DNA from: Muricea muricata
Lineage: Eukaryota > Cnidaria > Anthozoa > Malacalcyonacea > Plexauridae
Length of the DNA: 64,000 nucleotides
NCBI GenBank assembly: GCA_963855995.1
Contig: OY979718.1
Coordinates: forward strand, 42,529,559 to 42,593,558
Direction of reading: 5' to 3'
The notes under the pieces are model-generated. The model had not been told where the DNA came from. It did no database searches and saw nothing but the letters and a program-made list of their open reading frames with translations. This document shows, piece after piece, positions 1-10,813 of the stretch (its first letter is position 1; each line of letters begins with the position of its first letter). The position numbers and the translations under genes were made by a program.

Positions 1-207
1 TGAGTCAGCAATCTTGTACTGCCTCAGATTAGCTGGTGAGCGGAAGGCCTTTTTTGTGATATTTTATGTTTTCGTTGAAATCTTATTCATATACTAGGTC
101 AAACATGACACATGTGATAGTGAAACAATCACTTCAAATACCTTTATGCATTTTATATATATATATATATATATATATTTGTGACGTTAACATAAGAGTG
201 CTCGATA

Positions 208-360
208 GTAGTGGCGTAGCCAGCGTCGATAATTGGAGGGGCGAATATTCATGTATGATGTTTTGCATCATTAATTTCTTTTGAAATCGATTGTTTTTAA
301 GGTCTGTGAACACAAATATATGAATATTCGCCCCTCCAATCGGCGTTGGCTACGCCACTG
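208..360. mobile_element. hAT-like hairpin MITE with 7-8 bp TSD
   Basis: Arms of about 45 bp are inverted copies of each other (209-254 and 319-360). The ends read AGTGGCGTAGCC on the left and, inverted, CAGTGGCGTAGCC on the right. CTCGATA stands immediately outside both ends (201-207 and 361-367). A 7-8 bp target duplication with a CAGTGGCG-type end is the usual signature of hAT MITEs. There is no coding capacity. Confidence 0.75.
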
Positions 361-390
361 CTCGATACTGATTCTAGTAAAGCGTACAAT

Positions 391-553
391 AGACAATAAG
401 GACAAGGAATACTTTTTCGCTGCATATTTGTCTCATCGGTGTTAAATCCAGGAGAGCGCTCCACATCGAGAAGAAGCGAATTGCCTGATGATCGCCTAAG
501 CGCGTGAAACTCCGAGTAGCGGCAGAAAAAGTATTCCTTGTCCTTCTTGTCTA
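391..553. repeat. Imperfect foldback repeat
   Basis: The stretch at 391-421 (GACAATAAGGACAAGGAATA and onward) returns inverted at 516-553. The loop of about 95 bp contains no recognisable gene. It is probably another short non-autonomous transposon copy; no target duplication was identified. Confidence 0.5.
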
Positions 554-629
554 TATATACATATATATACACAAGATTCCTCCTGGATTAAACATTGTAG
601 TGGTAAGTTTTTGAGGTATTTTGCACGAT

Positions 630-1600
<971 letters not shown>

Positions 1601-2099
1601 TTGAGCAAAGACAGTTTCTTGTGTTCTTTTAGAATCCCTTTCGCCAATTGGTATAAACAATTTAGTTGTTGGCCTCTTAATCGTGTCAGTAATATAGTTA
1701 ATGAAAGACACAAAACATCCGTGTGTCCCTAACATTTAAATTTCTGCATAAAATATCTTTTCGTTTCAAATCGTTCTTCGTTTTCCGCTGTTCCACATGT
1801 TAATATCCGATGTGCTTTTTTGAGCGGTTCACTGAAGCTTAAAGTGCCCATACAGGCAAATTTTTTTATTGGCAATATTAAATCTAGGCATGATTTCTAT
1901 CCTATCTGTCCAAAAATTTTTTGATTTGGGCAAATCGTTCGTGTTTTATGGCCGTTTAAAGCTGGCTCTCGATGGACCTTGTCCGTCATTTTTAAAGCCT
2001 GGAACGAGCACGTTTTGTGACGTAATCCAAGGTAGTCGGCTTGTGGCTTTGATCAACAGGTGGGAATTTTGTCTGAGCATGCGCTAGAATTCGCACGGT

Positions 2100-3640
2100 T
2101 AAAGCAGAAAAGAGACTTGGGACGAGTAAATTTAGCAATTGGGTTTTTGACCTCGTTTTTTCTTCCAACCCAGTTTTTAGTAATTTATTGAATTATTGGA
2201 AAGGTTAGGAAGGTATGAGAACGTTCGGAGGCTAAAAAAATATAAAAATACACATTCGAACGGCCTCGGATTCCCACGGAAATGTCTAATAATTCCTTCT
2301 AACCCGAATTTTGAGGTGAACGAATTACCTCCCATACTAAAGTATGTGTTCCAAGCAACAGTTTTAACCATATTTCGTTTTGAGGCACTCGACTAGATTT
2401 TGAAATATTTTATTTTTTGTGATTTTATTGTGTTGATCTTCACCCCCACAAATCACCCTGTATTAAAGTGAAGGGAGAGGGAAGTATATTTGCATGATTT
2501 CAAAACTATTCATATTTTCTGAATCAATAGACTCCAGTCTTTCAAGTGATATGCTTTAACGAACAGGATTGGCAAAACATGTCATTTCTAGTGGAATATT
2601 CAGAGGTACCTATTGGGTTTAATACAGACTAATGTCAGACAGTGGTGCCGTTTTCGTTATCAACCCGAATTTTTACATCAAAAATACTTTGATTAGTGCA
2701 GTAAGAAAGCTTTGAAGATTGATTTAGACATGGTTTCGTTTTGAGGCACTCGACTAGATTTTTTACAATCTTGAGTTGAATATTTAGCTTTTTCCAATTT
2801 TCAGCAAAATCACGATTTTTCCACTAGGCATTTTCAAAGATATAAATCATAAATAAACTTTGTAAAGGTGTTTCCGAGTAGAAAAAGACATGAGAAATAA
2901 ATGTGAAACCCACCGCGTGTTTAGTCTTTTAATTTCGTCTGTCCAAAGGATGGAAAAAACTTGTATCTTCGAAAAAAATTATATTTCGTCCACATTCCGT
3001 CAGAGATATTTGCACTTTATAAATGCCTGATTTCATTTAGAAGTCATTTATCCATTCCATTTCCCCATAACCTTCGTAGAAAGGACTTTAAATTCTTGCA
3101 AATCTACTGTTTTCTTCCAAAAAAAGAAGCCCAAAAGCTTGTTTTTGCTCATTTTGATAATTTTTAAAAGAATTTTTCGCGACCGCCCGCAATTTACTGA
3201 CCAGCGGAGACAAAATTCCCACCTGTAACACCTGTTGCTTTGATCAACTTGTATTCGCTCCGCCGTTTCTAGTTTGCAGAGTTGTAAAAAGCGTTCAAAC
3301 TTCCTCCGGGCAAAATTTCCTAAGGTTGCAAACCTGCCTCAAAATGTTGTAAAGTTGGGCTTTACAAACTGAAGATCAGAATTAGTCTTGCAAATGAATC
3401 ACTATTTTTTTTGGAAAGAAGGCATGTTTTCTGGAATGGATCATCATCTATTATTTTTTGTTAGTTTAGTGTTTAGGATACATTATGTAGTGTGTTGACA
3501 TGAAACCTTCCTCACTGACTGCCCATTTTGCAAACCTTCCTCACGGGTAATACCCGCATACCCGTGGCTTTTTTGCAACTCTGCTAGTTTGGTTGTGTTG
3601 TTCTTGTTTGGTTGAACTTTACACTGCTTTTTTTTAAAAT
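2100..3640. other. Non-coding interior of the TTAA element
   Basis: No convincing gene. A motif of about 30 bp containing GTTTTGAGGCACTCGACTAG occurs twice (about 2374-2404 and 2734-2764). The stretch at 3170-3225 is an inverted echo of 2050-2080 (around GGTGGGAATTTTGTCT). This may be the eroded transposase body or the promoter side of the P2X7-like gene. Confidence 0.4.
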
Positions 3641-3643
3641 ATC

Positions 3644-4609
3644 ATGTCATCCGATCATGAAACCGATTCGAAGGTGAGTTATCAAACTGATGACTCGGAT
3701 ATAAACTTTATTCCGGGATATATTATGGAATGCCCCGAGCGTGAAAATTCCAGCTCAAGCGATCAAGAAGAAAGCAACATGGGCGCATATGCAGACGAAC
3801 CTATGGCCGACGAAGAGTGGTTGGAAAACTACAACAGGCAAGAAAGAGAGCGTCTAGAGCTAGAGGAAAAGCTAAGGAAAAGGTTGGATGGTTCTGTTGA
3901 AGTGAGCGAGTGGTAAGTAGTTGGTAAACAAGGATTATATCGATTTTGTTTCATGGGTTTTGTATTGTGCCAGTTGTTTTCTATAAGCGAAACCTAGCGC
4001 GTGAACTCTTTGCCAAATCTAAATATTTTTGCCCTTTTTAACACAGGTGTAGTTGTGGCAACTGTGGGACCACTCTACTTAGTAATTTAAAGGAATGCTT
4101 GTGTTGTATTGAGCTGGAAAGATGCGATAAAGCCATGAAAAGCGAAGAGGTTGTCATGGATCTTAAAGCCGATGGCATTGAAAATGCAAAATGCTAACTC
4201 AACACCCGGGATTCACATGTATATGCCTCCAAAAGTGGGTTTGAAGCAAGCTGCCGTGAATTACAAAATCAAGAGTAACACAAAATATAGTCAAGTGGGA
4301 ACACAGAATAGGTAACAAATTTATTTGGTTTATACTTTTGTTGTTAGACTTCTGTCCATTTGCTTATCACTAAAATATAAAATTATCTCCTAATTTTTTT
4401 TACTGTTCAAAACCACAATATATTTCATAAATTCCTATTTATTTTATTTTAAATTCTTACGCAGCATCTCGTATAGAGAGTTTACAAGACTTATATATGG
4501 TCCCCTTGGTAATAGGCGAATACCACTACCTGCATGTGCTTACATTGCAATAAGAAATAAATTTCCTGTGCTGGATAAAGAAATTTTACTGGATATTCTG
4601 ATGACTTAG
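3644..4609 (+). pseudogene. P2X7-like zinc-module protein, three exons, two frameshifts
   Basis: Proposed exons are 3644-3912, 4047-4311 and 4465-4609; splice sites are GT/AG and phases agree. Exon 1 starts MSSDHETDSKV and is acidic and Ser-rich. Exon 2 opens with the module WCSCGNCG...ECLCC, resembling the cysteine-rich intracellular domain of P2X7 receptors that occurs without a channel in many cnidarian proteins (from memory). HPGFTC and then, after the splice, YREFTRLIYGPLGNRR and PACAYIAIRNKFP continue the same family pattern. Two single-base shifts (about 4190-4195 and 4228) break exon 2, so this is a recent pseudogene or the assembly has indels. No membrane segments are present, so it is not a receptor. 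It probably belongs to the surrounding transposon. Confidence 0.6.
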
Positions 4610-4643
4610 ACTAGGAAACTTGTGGCATGATAAATAAAAATAT

Positions 4644-4748
4644 AAAATAAAACATAATCCGAAGATTAGCATCTTGAAACTTCAATATCGTCTTGTTTTA
4701 ATCCGTATCCTGGGTTTCAAGATGCTAATCTTCGGATTATGTTTTACT
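4644..4748. repeat. Near-perfect hairpin, 32-bp arms
   Basis: ATAATCCGAAGATTAGCATC at about 4652 returns inverted at about 4721-4742, and the homology extends into AT-rich flanks. It is a small foldback MITE just downstream of the P2X7-like stop codon. Confidence 0.7.
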
Positions 4749-5019
4749 TTATATTTCTTAAAATTGTCGGCTGGTATTGGTTTTTTTGATAAATACATAT
4801 GGGGCTGGTTGTTCAAAAGCAGGATAACTTTAAATTCGAAGGAAATTCTGCAGAATCTTATAATAAGCTTGAGATATATCTAAAAAAGCTTGTTAGCATG
4901 ACAGGATGCACAAACTAAAACAGTACTATAGCGTTAATGCTAACCGTTAGTGTTAACCTACCTTTGAACAACAGGCCCGAAATGTAATAAACACATAATT
5001 TGGCAAAAAATTTCACCTT

Positions 5020-5299
5020 TTATCTATTTTTTGACCATAGATAAAAATGTTGAGCATAAATAAACTGAAGTGTGAGTAGTCTAAAGTCTAAAATGTCAGT
5101 ATATTTTGTTTGACATGTCTGCCAGCCAACAATCTCCGCCGTTCGTGCTGTTTTGTATTCAAGAACAATTAGTAGCAACTCAACTTCGTCGTCAGACCAG
5201 ACAAAGCTGTCAGACTTGCTCTTCTTGGCTTTTGACGATTGCCCTTCCGAATTTGGCTTTTTTTTAGCAATTTCAAAAGCAATAAATTGAAAATTGGCG
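5020..5299 (-). pseudogene. Myb/SANT-like transposon protein fragment
   Basis: The open frame runs on the minus strand from a stop at about 5299 to TAA at 5020, with no internal Met start. It encodes a Lys/Ser-rich lead, then FVWSDDEVELLLIVLEYK, then QTKYTDIL. This resembles short Myb/SANT-like DNA-binding segments of invertebrate transposon-encoded proteins (from memory). It lies between the opposing THAP exon and the P2X7-like gene and is probably another piece of the same element. Confidence 0.4.
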
Positions 5300-5681
5300 T
5301 TTTAAACAGTCCAAACACTAGCCACGTGTGATCTTACGAAAAGAAAAACAAACTGCGTGCAGGTTTTTGCGGGCTCGTCTTTTCACCAGCGCATGCTCAG
5401 ATCGTGTTTCATGAGCGCGTTCAAATTTACCCGGGTACGTGTGGACGGGCGAAAACGATTTGAACACGGTTACGTGTGGACGCGGTACTTTTCGTAACCG
5501 TGAAAATATTTACCCGGTTTTAAATTTGCACGGGTACGTGTGGACGGGGCCTAAGCTGCATGCAATGCTTTTAAAACTCCCCACTTTATTCTCCCATTCC
5601 ATCTGGTGCCAGTTGATTCTATTCGTCAATTTGTTTCTATTTGTTTACTTGTGCTTTAATGGGTTGAAGTAAATTTAAAAT

Positions 5682-5944
5682 CAACAAAATAAAACAAATT
5701 CTGAAAATAGACATCTTGTATTCCTGTGCTATATATATACAAAGTTTAATCTTGGCAAGCTGCAGTTAGCCTGCCAAGATTGAACTTTGTAGATATATAG
5801 CACAGCCTGTTTATAATCTAATCTATTGGTTTGACAATGTCTTTGGAATAAAGACGAAATATCACCGACTCCGTTGTTTTCTTGTTTTTTCTTGAATATC
5901 AGGAATACAAGATGTCTATTTTCGGAATTTGTTTTATTTTGTAT
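5682..5944. repeat. Nested double hairpin (MITE)
   Basis: The outer arms pair 5682-5726 with 5901-5941 (sharing AATAGACATCTTGTATTCCTG against its inverse). Inner arms pair 5726-5759 with 5771-5803 (around AATCTTGGCAAG). The asymmetric spacing suggests one foldback next to or inside another. Confidence 0.65.
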
Positions 5945-6088
5945 TTCCTTAATTTCCTAATAACTGGTAAGCTTTTATCAACTTTAAAAAAAATATATAA
6001 TCGGATATAAACTTGTTAACACAAGCTATTGTAACTCGGTTAAATTCGTAAATATGTCGCATACAAAAGCTTATATTTACAGACTCAC

Positions 6089-6455
6089 CATGCGTCTATC
6101 CCTTGGACTTTGCACTGGTGGGTCGCTCGACGTTCCCTTCGACGGAGCATGTATACTTGGAAAGACACAAATACCAAAATCATCGCTCCTTAACTTCGGA
6201 AAATTAGGTCTCGTTTGTCCAGGTAATATTTGAAACCTTCACTCGTAATCTTCAGGCATAAAATGCGTGGAACATAACGTCGATGCCTTCGAAGGTTGAA
6301 AGACACGCTTTGCCTTCACGAAGTCTACCCAGACTTTCCTTCTGCGCTTAGCTTCAGGGCGATCGTCATTAAAAAAAGGTATAGTGTGAAGACTTATACC
6401 CAAACTAAGAGACGATTTATTCGTACAATTTGCAAGCTACACAGCTATTCACCAT
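6089..6455 (-). pseudogene. THAP zinc-finger exon, broken
   Basis: The minus-strand ATG at 6455 starts MVNSCVACKLYE. After a frameshift it reads DDRPEAKRRRKVWVDFVKAK, then STLCSTHFMPEDYE, a stop, and PGQTRPNFPKLRSDD. This gives the THAP C2CH pattern (CVAC, a tryptophan, C..H) and the conserved Pro after it. A GTGAGT donor lies at 6087-6088. THAP domains bind DNA at transposon ends. One frameshift and one stop make it non-functional. It faces the P2X7-like gene within the same inverted-repeat element. Confidence 0.65.
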
Positions 6456-6799
6456 TTTTTATTCTTCGCGCGCAGTGTAGATGACTAACAATCAGTATAA
6501 AGTGAATTTGCATTAAAAGCCTATTTTCACGAGTACCTTGGATGACGTCACAAAATAGACTCGTTCCAGACTTCTCGTAACAGCGGACAAGGTTCATCAG
6601 AAAGTGCACTTTTGTCAACTTTAAACGGCCATAAAACACAAACGATTTGTCCAAATCAAAAAATTCTTGGACAGATAGGATAGAAAACATGACGAAATTT
6701 AATATCGTTGTGTGCTTAGGTGCACACGCTTGGCTGCATGTCTTGTTATAATCAATACATAGTTTAACAAAACCCTTATATATAATTGTCGTTTGGTCG

Positions 6800-7131
6800 A
6801 CCAAGGACACAAAGTTTTACATCACCAGTGTTGATAAACGTTTGATAAGTACGGTATACAGTTTTAGTAGAAACAAATAACTGTGAAGCGATTTCCTGAT
6901 AGGTAGGTTAATAAAAGACGCGGTGAAATATCATTCGCCACCGTAGATCGTTCGAATATGGTGCCGGCATTTTTCAATCTTGCTTCGCTTATTGGAAACA
7001 CTGCCCGACTGAACTCGTAATATCCGCGAAGCACCCATAGCAAGCACACGCGAGTTGATGCATACTAATAATCACATGACATGTATATTGATATAGTTGA
7101 TTTGGACAACGTTAATGACAGCGACTGTATA
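6800..7131 (-). pseudogene. Tc1/IS630-like transposase 5' remnant (right half of inverted pair)
   Basis: Inverted copy of 1186-1480 with the same terminus (ACAGTCGCTGTCATTAACG at 7131 reading leftward) next to a short TA tract. The minus strand encodes [18 protein letters not shown] and, after a shift, EIASQLFVSTKTVYRTYQTF, a better-preserved helix-turn-helix than the left copy. It breaks down near 6780. Confidence 0.6.
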
Positions 7132-7134
7132 TAT

Positions 7135-7460
7135 ATATATTTATATATTTATATATACGTTGAAGACATACATAGATTACTATTAGGCGCGGGGGCGGTT
7201 TGGAAAGGTCTGGCCACATCCATCAAAATTACAATTACAATTTGTTTAACACACTCTGATTCTATATGTGCATCTATACAATCCAGGCACATGCACAGTG
7301 TAAGCCACCAGGGAAACAGTTTATCTATCTAAACTAATGCACAACATACTTTGACCTTCTGCTTCATGACTAATATTGTGTCTTTAATAGCACATTGCAT
7401 GCACATTTATGAGTTTGATTTATAAATACAGCAAGTGTGCAATCATGTGATCCATTTAAG
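7135..7460. other. Intergenic, no gene seen
   Basis: Unique-looking AT-rich sequence between the Tc1-like end and the next hairpin. No reading frame, RNA or repeat could be supported. Confidence 0.4.
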
Positions 7461-7464
7461 AAAT

Positions 7465-7655
7465 ATAAAACATTTTTCCGTGTTCATATACAGTTGTATC
7501 AACACGAGTGGAAGTTGGAAAAACGAGAAATTGTGTGGAAACACGACGTCCGAAGGACGGAGTGTTTTCACACAATTTCGAGTTTTTTTCCAATTTCCAC
7601 GATTGTTGATAAACTGTATATCAACACAGGAAAATGTTTTAGAATTTTCTTATAA
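7465..7655. mobile_element. Hairpin MITE, copy 1 (second copy near 60.3 kb)
   Basis: Arms of about 80 bp fold around a GC-rich centre (CGACGTCCGAAGGACGG). They begin ACATTTTTCCGTGTTCATAT and end in the inverse. The element at 60256-60465 is a close copy with a centre of similar symmetry. It is short, fully palindromic and non-coding. Confidence 0.75.
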
Positions 7656-7937
7656 TATACAAGTGATCACGTGATGAAGGAAAATATAGTTAAATTTTTT
7701 CTTGTCTTATTGTGCAATTATTAATACTAAAGTGAGCATGACCGTACGAATTCTCCCAAGGACTGCTACGATTTCAGACAAAATTAGTGCGTGGCAGTAT
7801 CAATCGGGTAATCGGTATTTATGTATATTTGCATATTTATGTATGCTTTTTGAGTTTGAACAAAGACTGTTATAAATCTTTAAATAGATAGGTAAATAAA
7901 TCATGATTTACAGTATCGTGTTTTTTTTCAATATATA

Positions 7938-8062
<125 letters not shown>

Positions 8063-8084
8063 ACTTACGTAGTTGTATACTTAC

Positions 8085-8282
8085 GTAGGCAAAATTATAT
8101 TCCGTACCAAAATACGGGAAATGAAACTCAATAGGTATTGGACCAACAAAATCATCATCATTTGGCGGCGATCTGGCATCACCATTACCAGGCCCGTATG
8201 GATAAAAATCCTCAAGAATTATCCGACAAGATGTTAGTTGAATAAAATATAAGAATGCGGGAGCTGTAACAGCAACCTTCAT
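8085..8282 (-). CDS. Nidogen-type (NIDO) first exon, incomplete gene
   Basis: The minus-strand exon starts at MKVAVTAPAFLYFIQLTSC (8282), a plausible signal peptide; in-frame Mets lie upstream at 8291 and 8312. It continues LEDFYPYGPGNGDARSPPND and IPIEFHFPYFGTEY, which resembles the opening of NIDO domains (FYP.G...D...P..DDG; F.F.FFG..Y) in nidogen, tectorin and related extracellular proteins. A good GTAAGT donor follows at 8079-8084. No downstream exon is visible at lower coordinates, where a TA array and transposons follow. The gene is either truncated or has a very long first intron. A diverged copy of the exon's 3' part lies at 9478-9545. Confidence 0.5.
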
Positions 8283-8319
8283 ACTTGGCATTTCTTCAAA
8301 CGATGATACCACTTCTTTA

Positions 8320-9190
8320 TTTGCATTTCAATATGTATCGCCCGCTTTGTTAGGAATGCAATTTCTTATTACCATAATAATCATAAAGCTATTCACATTG
8401 GTCCAAACACAGCACGCGAATTACCTAATTGTCCCCTATAAAGTGTTTAAAATGTTTGTAAAGCCCCTGCGTAATCATGCACAACTGTTGAAGAGATAGT
8501 TAGGTAATCTACATAACTAAAAATAAAAATACTACAACAATAAACTTTAGCAGTTCGCTGAGTTTTGGGAAATTTAGTGAATTATTTAAACAGTAAAGTC
8601 TAGATTTTGCACCTTGCTAGCCAGGCAATTTGACGACATTTTCAGGCGGGGGTTTTAACCGTGGTAAAATAATATAACTTACCAGCATTAGAATTGACAG
8701 ACCTACAGGCTCATGATTAATTTTCATAACAGCGGCAATGGTGTCAGTGCAACTAGATTCTTCCTGAATAATATAGAGCACTTCGAGTTGTTGAAAGTGA
8801 TTCTTGCTCACAAAACGAAGAGCAATATTTTGACAGTATCTAATTTCTCTCTATATTTTCCAGAGGTTTGGTCACTTCTTAAAGCACAGTTAGCCCAATC
8901 TCTTGGCTTTGTTTCCTGTAGTACAGTTGTTATAGCTCAGTGCAGTTGTTGCAATGGCGGCCATTTTGAAATTTGAATATTATATAATATATTTGAATAG
9001 CGTAATAGAAAACGAACAAATTCATATTATTTGCATTAAATATTAATATTTTATCAACACTATAAGCTTAATATGTATTATCTAGAATTTTTGTGGCGCT
9101 TTGCTCGATTTCGAGTGTTTTTCATACGATCCAACAAATTCTGAGGCGTAAAAAGCGATCGCAAACGATATTGCACAGTTTTTAATTTTC
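8320..9190. other. Intergenic, no firm gene
   Basis: A minus-strand frame at about 8665-8811 (KNHFQQLEVLYIIQEESSC and onward) ends at a GTAAGT-like donor and could be an exon, but no family was recognised. ATGGCGGCCATTTTG at 8953 resembles a YY1-type start context without a following frame. Nothing else was seen. Confidence 0.3.
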
Positions 9191-9196
9191 GTGCTA

Positions 9197-9292
9197 TCCG
9201 TAGTGCGCTTAGCAACCAGGCAATAGCAGATTTTATTGCGTGGCTATATTAAAATCTGCTATTGCCTGGCTGCTAAGCACTCTACGTGTCCA
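9197..9292. repeat. Perfect-type palindrome around TTTATTGCG
   Basis: CAGGCAATAGCAGATTTTA (9217 onward) is followed within about 20 bp by its inverse, and the outer flanks (GTGCGCTTAGCA and TGCTAAGCACTC) pair as well. It is a compact foldback MITE. Confidence 0.65.
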
Positions 9293-9477
9293 TACTCAGA
9301 ACGTTTTCTTTTGGTCTCGCATATGCTCAATTTTTGTCCATTTGGTGCTGAGGAGGCGTCATTCAATAGCTAAAAGATTGAGTTTTCAGAATGCAAAAAA
9401 AAAAAGTGAACAACGAATAGTTTTTGTACTACAGCGCGTCTACGTTGGATTATCTTTTTTTTATACAGACAGTATAC

Positions 9478-9545
9478 TTCCGTAGGTAGAGTTATAATCC
9501 GTACCAAAATACGGGAAATGAAACTCAACAGGTATTAGACCAACA
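9478..9545 (-). pseudogene. Partial duplicate of the NIDO exon
   Basis: About 70 bp correspond to 8078-8155 with scattered substitutions, encoding a version of EFHFPYFGTDYNS on the minus strand. The donor-side sequence is altered. It is evidence of local exon duplication followed by decay. Confidence 0.55.
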
Positions 9546-9563
9546 AAGCTACATCATACATAT

Positions 9564-9634
9564 GGCTCGATAGCTCAATTGGTAGAGCGGCGGTCTAGAA
9601 ACCCAAAGATGCGAGTTCGAATCCCGCTCAAGAC
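9564..9634 (+). tRNA. tRNA-like sequence, degenerate (pseudogene or SINE head)
   Basis: It begins GGCTCGATAGCTCAATTGG, with a good D-arm/box A (TAGCTCAATTGGTAGAGC). A T-arm/box B follows (GAGTTCGAATCCCGC). The anticodon stem does not pair properly and the acceptor stem has at least two mismatches, so an anticodon cannot be assigned. This is most likely a tRNA-derived repeat; a working tRNA is less likely. Confidence 0.4.
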
Positions 9635-9998
9635 AACGAATTTTTCGTTGTTTTCTGCATTGTCACATTAATATGAATCTAGTTTTTATTTAAACGGTGT
9701 CTGTCTCTTTGTTTGCCTTCCTATGTAATTTACTTAGTGTATTTTTTGCCAAAGTTAAACAGTCGTAAGGTAAAATATTTGTCCGCAACAAATTTAACAA
9801 GCTTGGTTCTGTGGTCGTCCACCACCAACATTTCGTTTTCGCCGTCTTCCTGGTCTGCGAAGAGACGAATTGTCGTTTCCAAAGCAAAATGGTGGCCAAC
9901 ATTAAAACTCTTTTTTTTTCAGATTTTTTTCATTGAAAATTTGATGGCCATCTTTACCAGTCACTGTGGCTTTAAACATGTGCTCGCAATATTCGGCA

Positions 9999-10813
9999 AC
10001 CTGATTCTCAGGGTCTTCATCTCCGCTACCCGCGCTACGGCGAAGACCCTGACACAGGCTGGTCACGTGGCACCCAGATTTTGGGTGCCACGTGGAGCGG
10101 CTAAACGTGGGAGGGGTGGGAAAGGATCTTTTGTTTATAAACGCGTTAATTATGAGTTGTCTGTCAAAAGCGGTCATGGTGCATTTAGAGTTGGAACAGT
10201 TCGGAAATAAATATTTACATTTATAATACTTCACCCAAATTCCCCACAATTTCTTACTGTACAAATAGTTATTAGTGAAATATTTTTTGTTTTGTTAAAC
10301 ATGAATATCGTCTCAAGCTATATTATCATGCACGAATGTTTGCTTGTAAAATGTTCGGATCGGAGGAATTAATGATACGCCTTTTAATTTTAGATTTTAA
10401 CAATCAGTAGATTTTAGATTACAACAGCCTGATGCAAACACAAAAGAAAGCAAAGATACGGTCTTAGCTCTGCAGTCTTAAGCCCGTTTTTCACTTCAAC
10501 CGTATCTCAGCGAAACGTAGCGTATTCTATTGTATCCATATCATCAGTTCTGCCTGAGTGTTCACGAAACAATGAAATACGCTACGTTTTGCTACGATAC
10601 AGATGAAGTGGAAAACGGGCTTTAGAGTCAGATGACTTCCTGCTTCGTCGGCCTCCATTGTTGTTTGACAACAATTTGTGATAACGCGTTTTTACCTACC
10701 CCTGCTAAGTACGAATGTCAAGCACCTAAAATCTGGGTGCCACGTGACCAGCCTGTGTCAGGGTCTTCGCCGTAGCGCGGGTAGCGGAGGTGAAGACCCT
10801 GAGAATCAGGTTG
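9999..10813. mobile_element. 815-bp foldback element, 10-bp TSD (Mutator-like)
   Basis: The inverted arms of about 95 bp (9999-10095 and 10719-10813) share GTCTTC..CTACCCGCGCTACGG and GGGTGCCACGTG. The sequence AATATTCGGC flanks both sides (9989-9998 and 10814-10823), a clear 10-bp target duplication, which fits Mutator-like elements (usually 9-11 bp). It interrupts the P-element C-terminus and contains no transposase. A TTA-flanked MITE sits inside it (10481-10621). Confidence 0.8.
10481..10621. mobile_element. Harbinger-type MITE nested in the foldback
   Basis: The termini AGCCCGTTTTTCACTTCA and the inverse TGAAGTGGAAAACGGGCT flank internal arms around AAACGTAGCG. TTA lies immediately outside both ends, matching the 3-bp duplications of PIF/Harbinger MITEs. 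A related copy is at about 43105-43228. Confidence 0.7.

Larger units (their letters stand above)
1839..6735. mobile_element. Decayed TTAA-type element carrying THAP and P2X7-like genes
   Basis: The left end reads TTAAAGTGCCCATACAGGC (1839). The first 200-250 bp (to about 2060) return inverted at about 6535-6735, sharing for example TTTCTATCCTATCTGTCC. The right tip is degraded. The interior has, on the minus strand, a THAP exon (6089-6455) and a Myb/SANT-like fragment (5020-5299), and on the plus strand an opposing P2X7-like gene (3644-4609). End sequence, TTAA and THAP domain suggest the Kolobok superfamily. The element at 52450-55753 has the same TTAAAGTGC start and layout. The DDE transposase core is not recognisable. 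It sits between two inverted Tc1-like halves, so it may have inserted into, or been flanked by, an earlier foldback. Confidence 0.55.

Noticed and set aside
3644-4609. A P2X ion channel gene
   Set aside because: No transmembrane segments or extracellular domain; only the cysteine-rich module and an acidic lead are encoded.
9564-9634. Functional tRNA gene
   Set aside because: Box A and B are good, but the anticodon stem and acceptor stem do not pair, so it is reported only as tRNA-like.
9713-10210. 165-codon plus-strand frame
   Set aside because: It is antisense to the P-element C-terminus and runs into the foldback element; it has no family resemblance.
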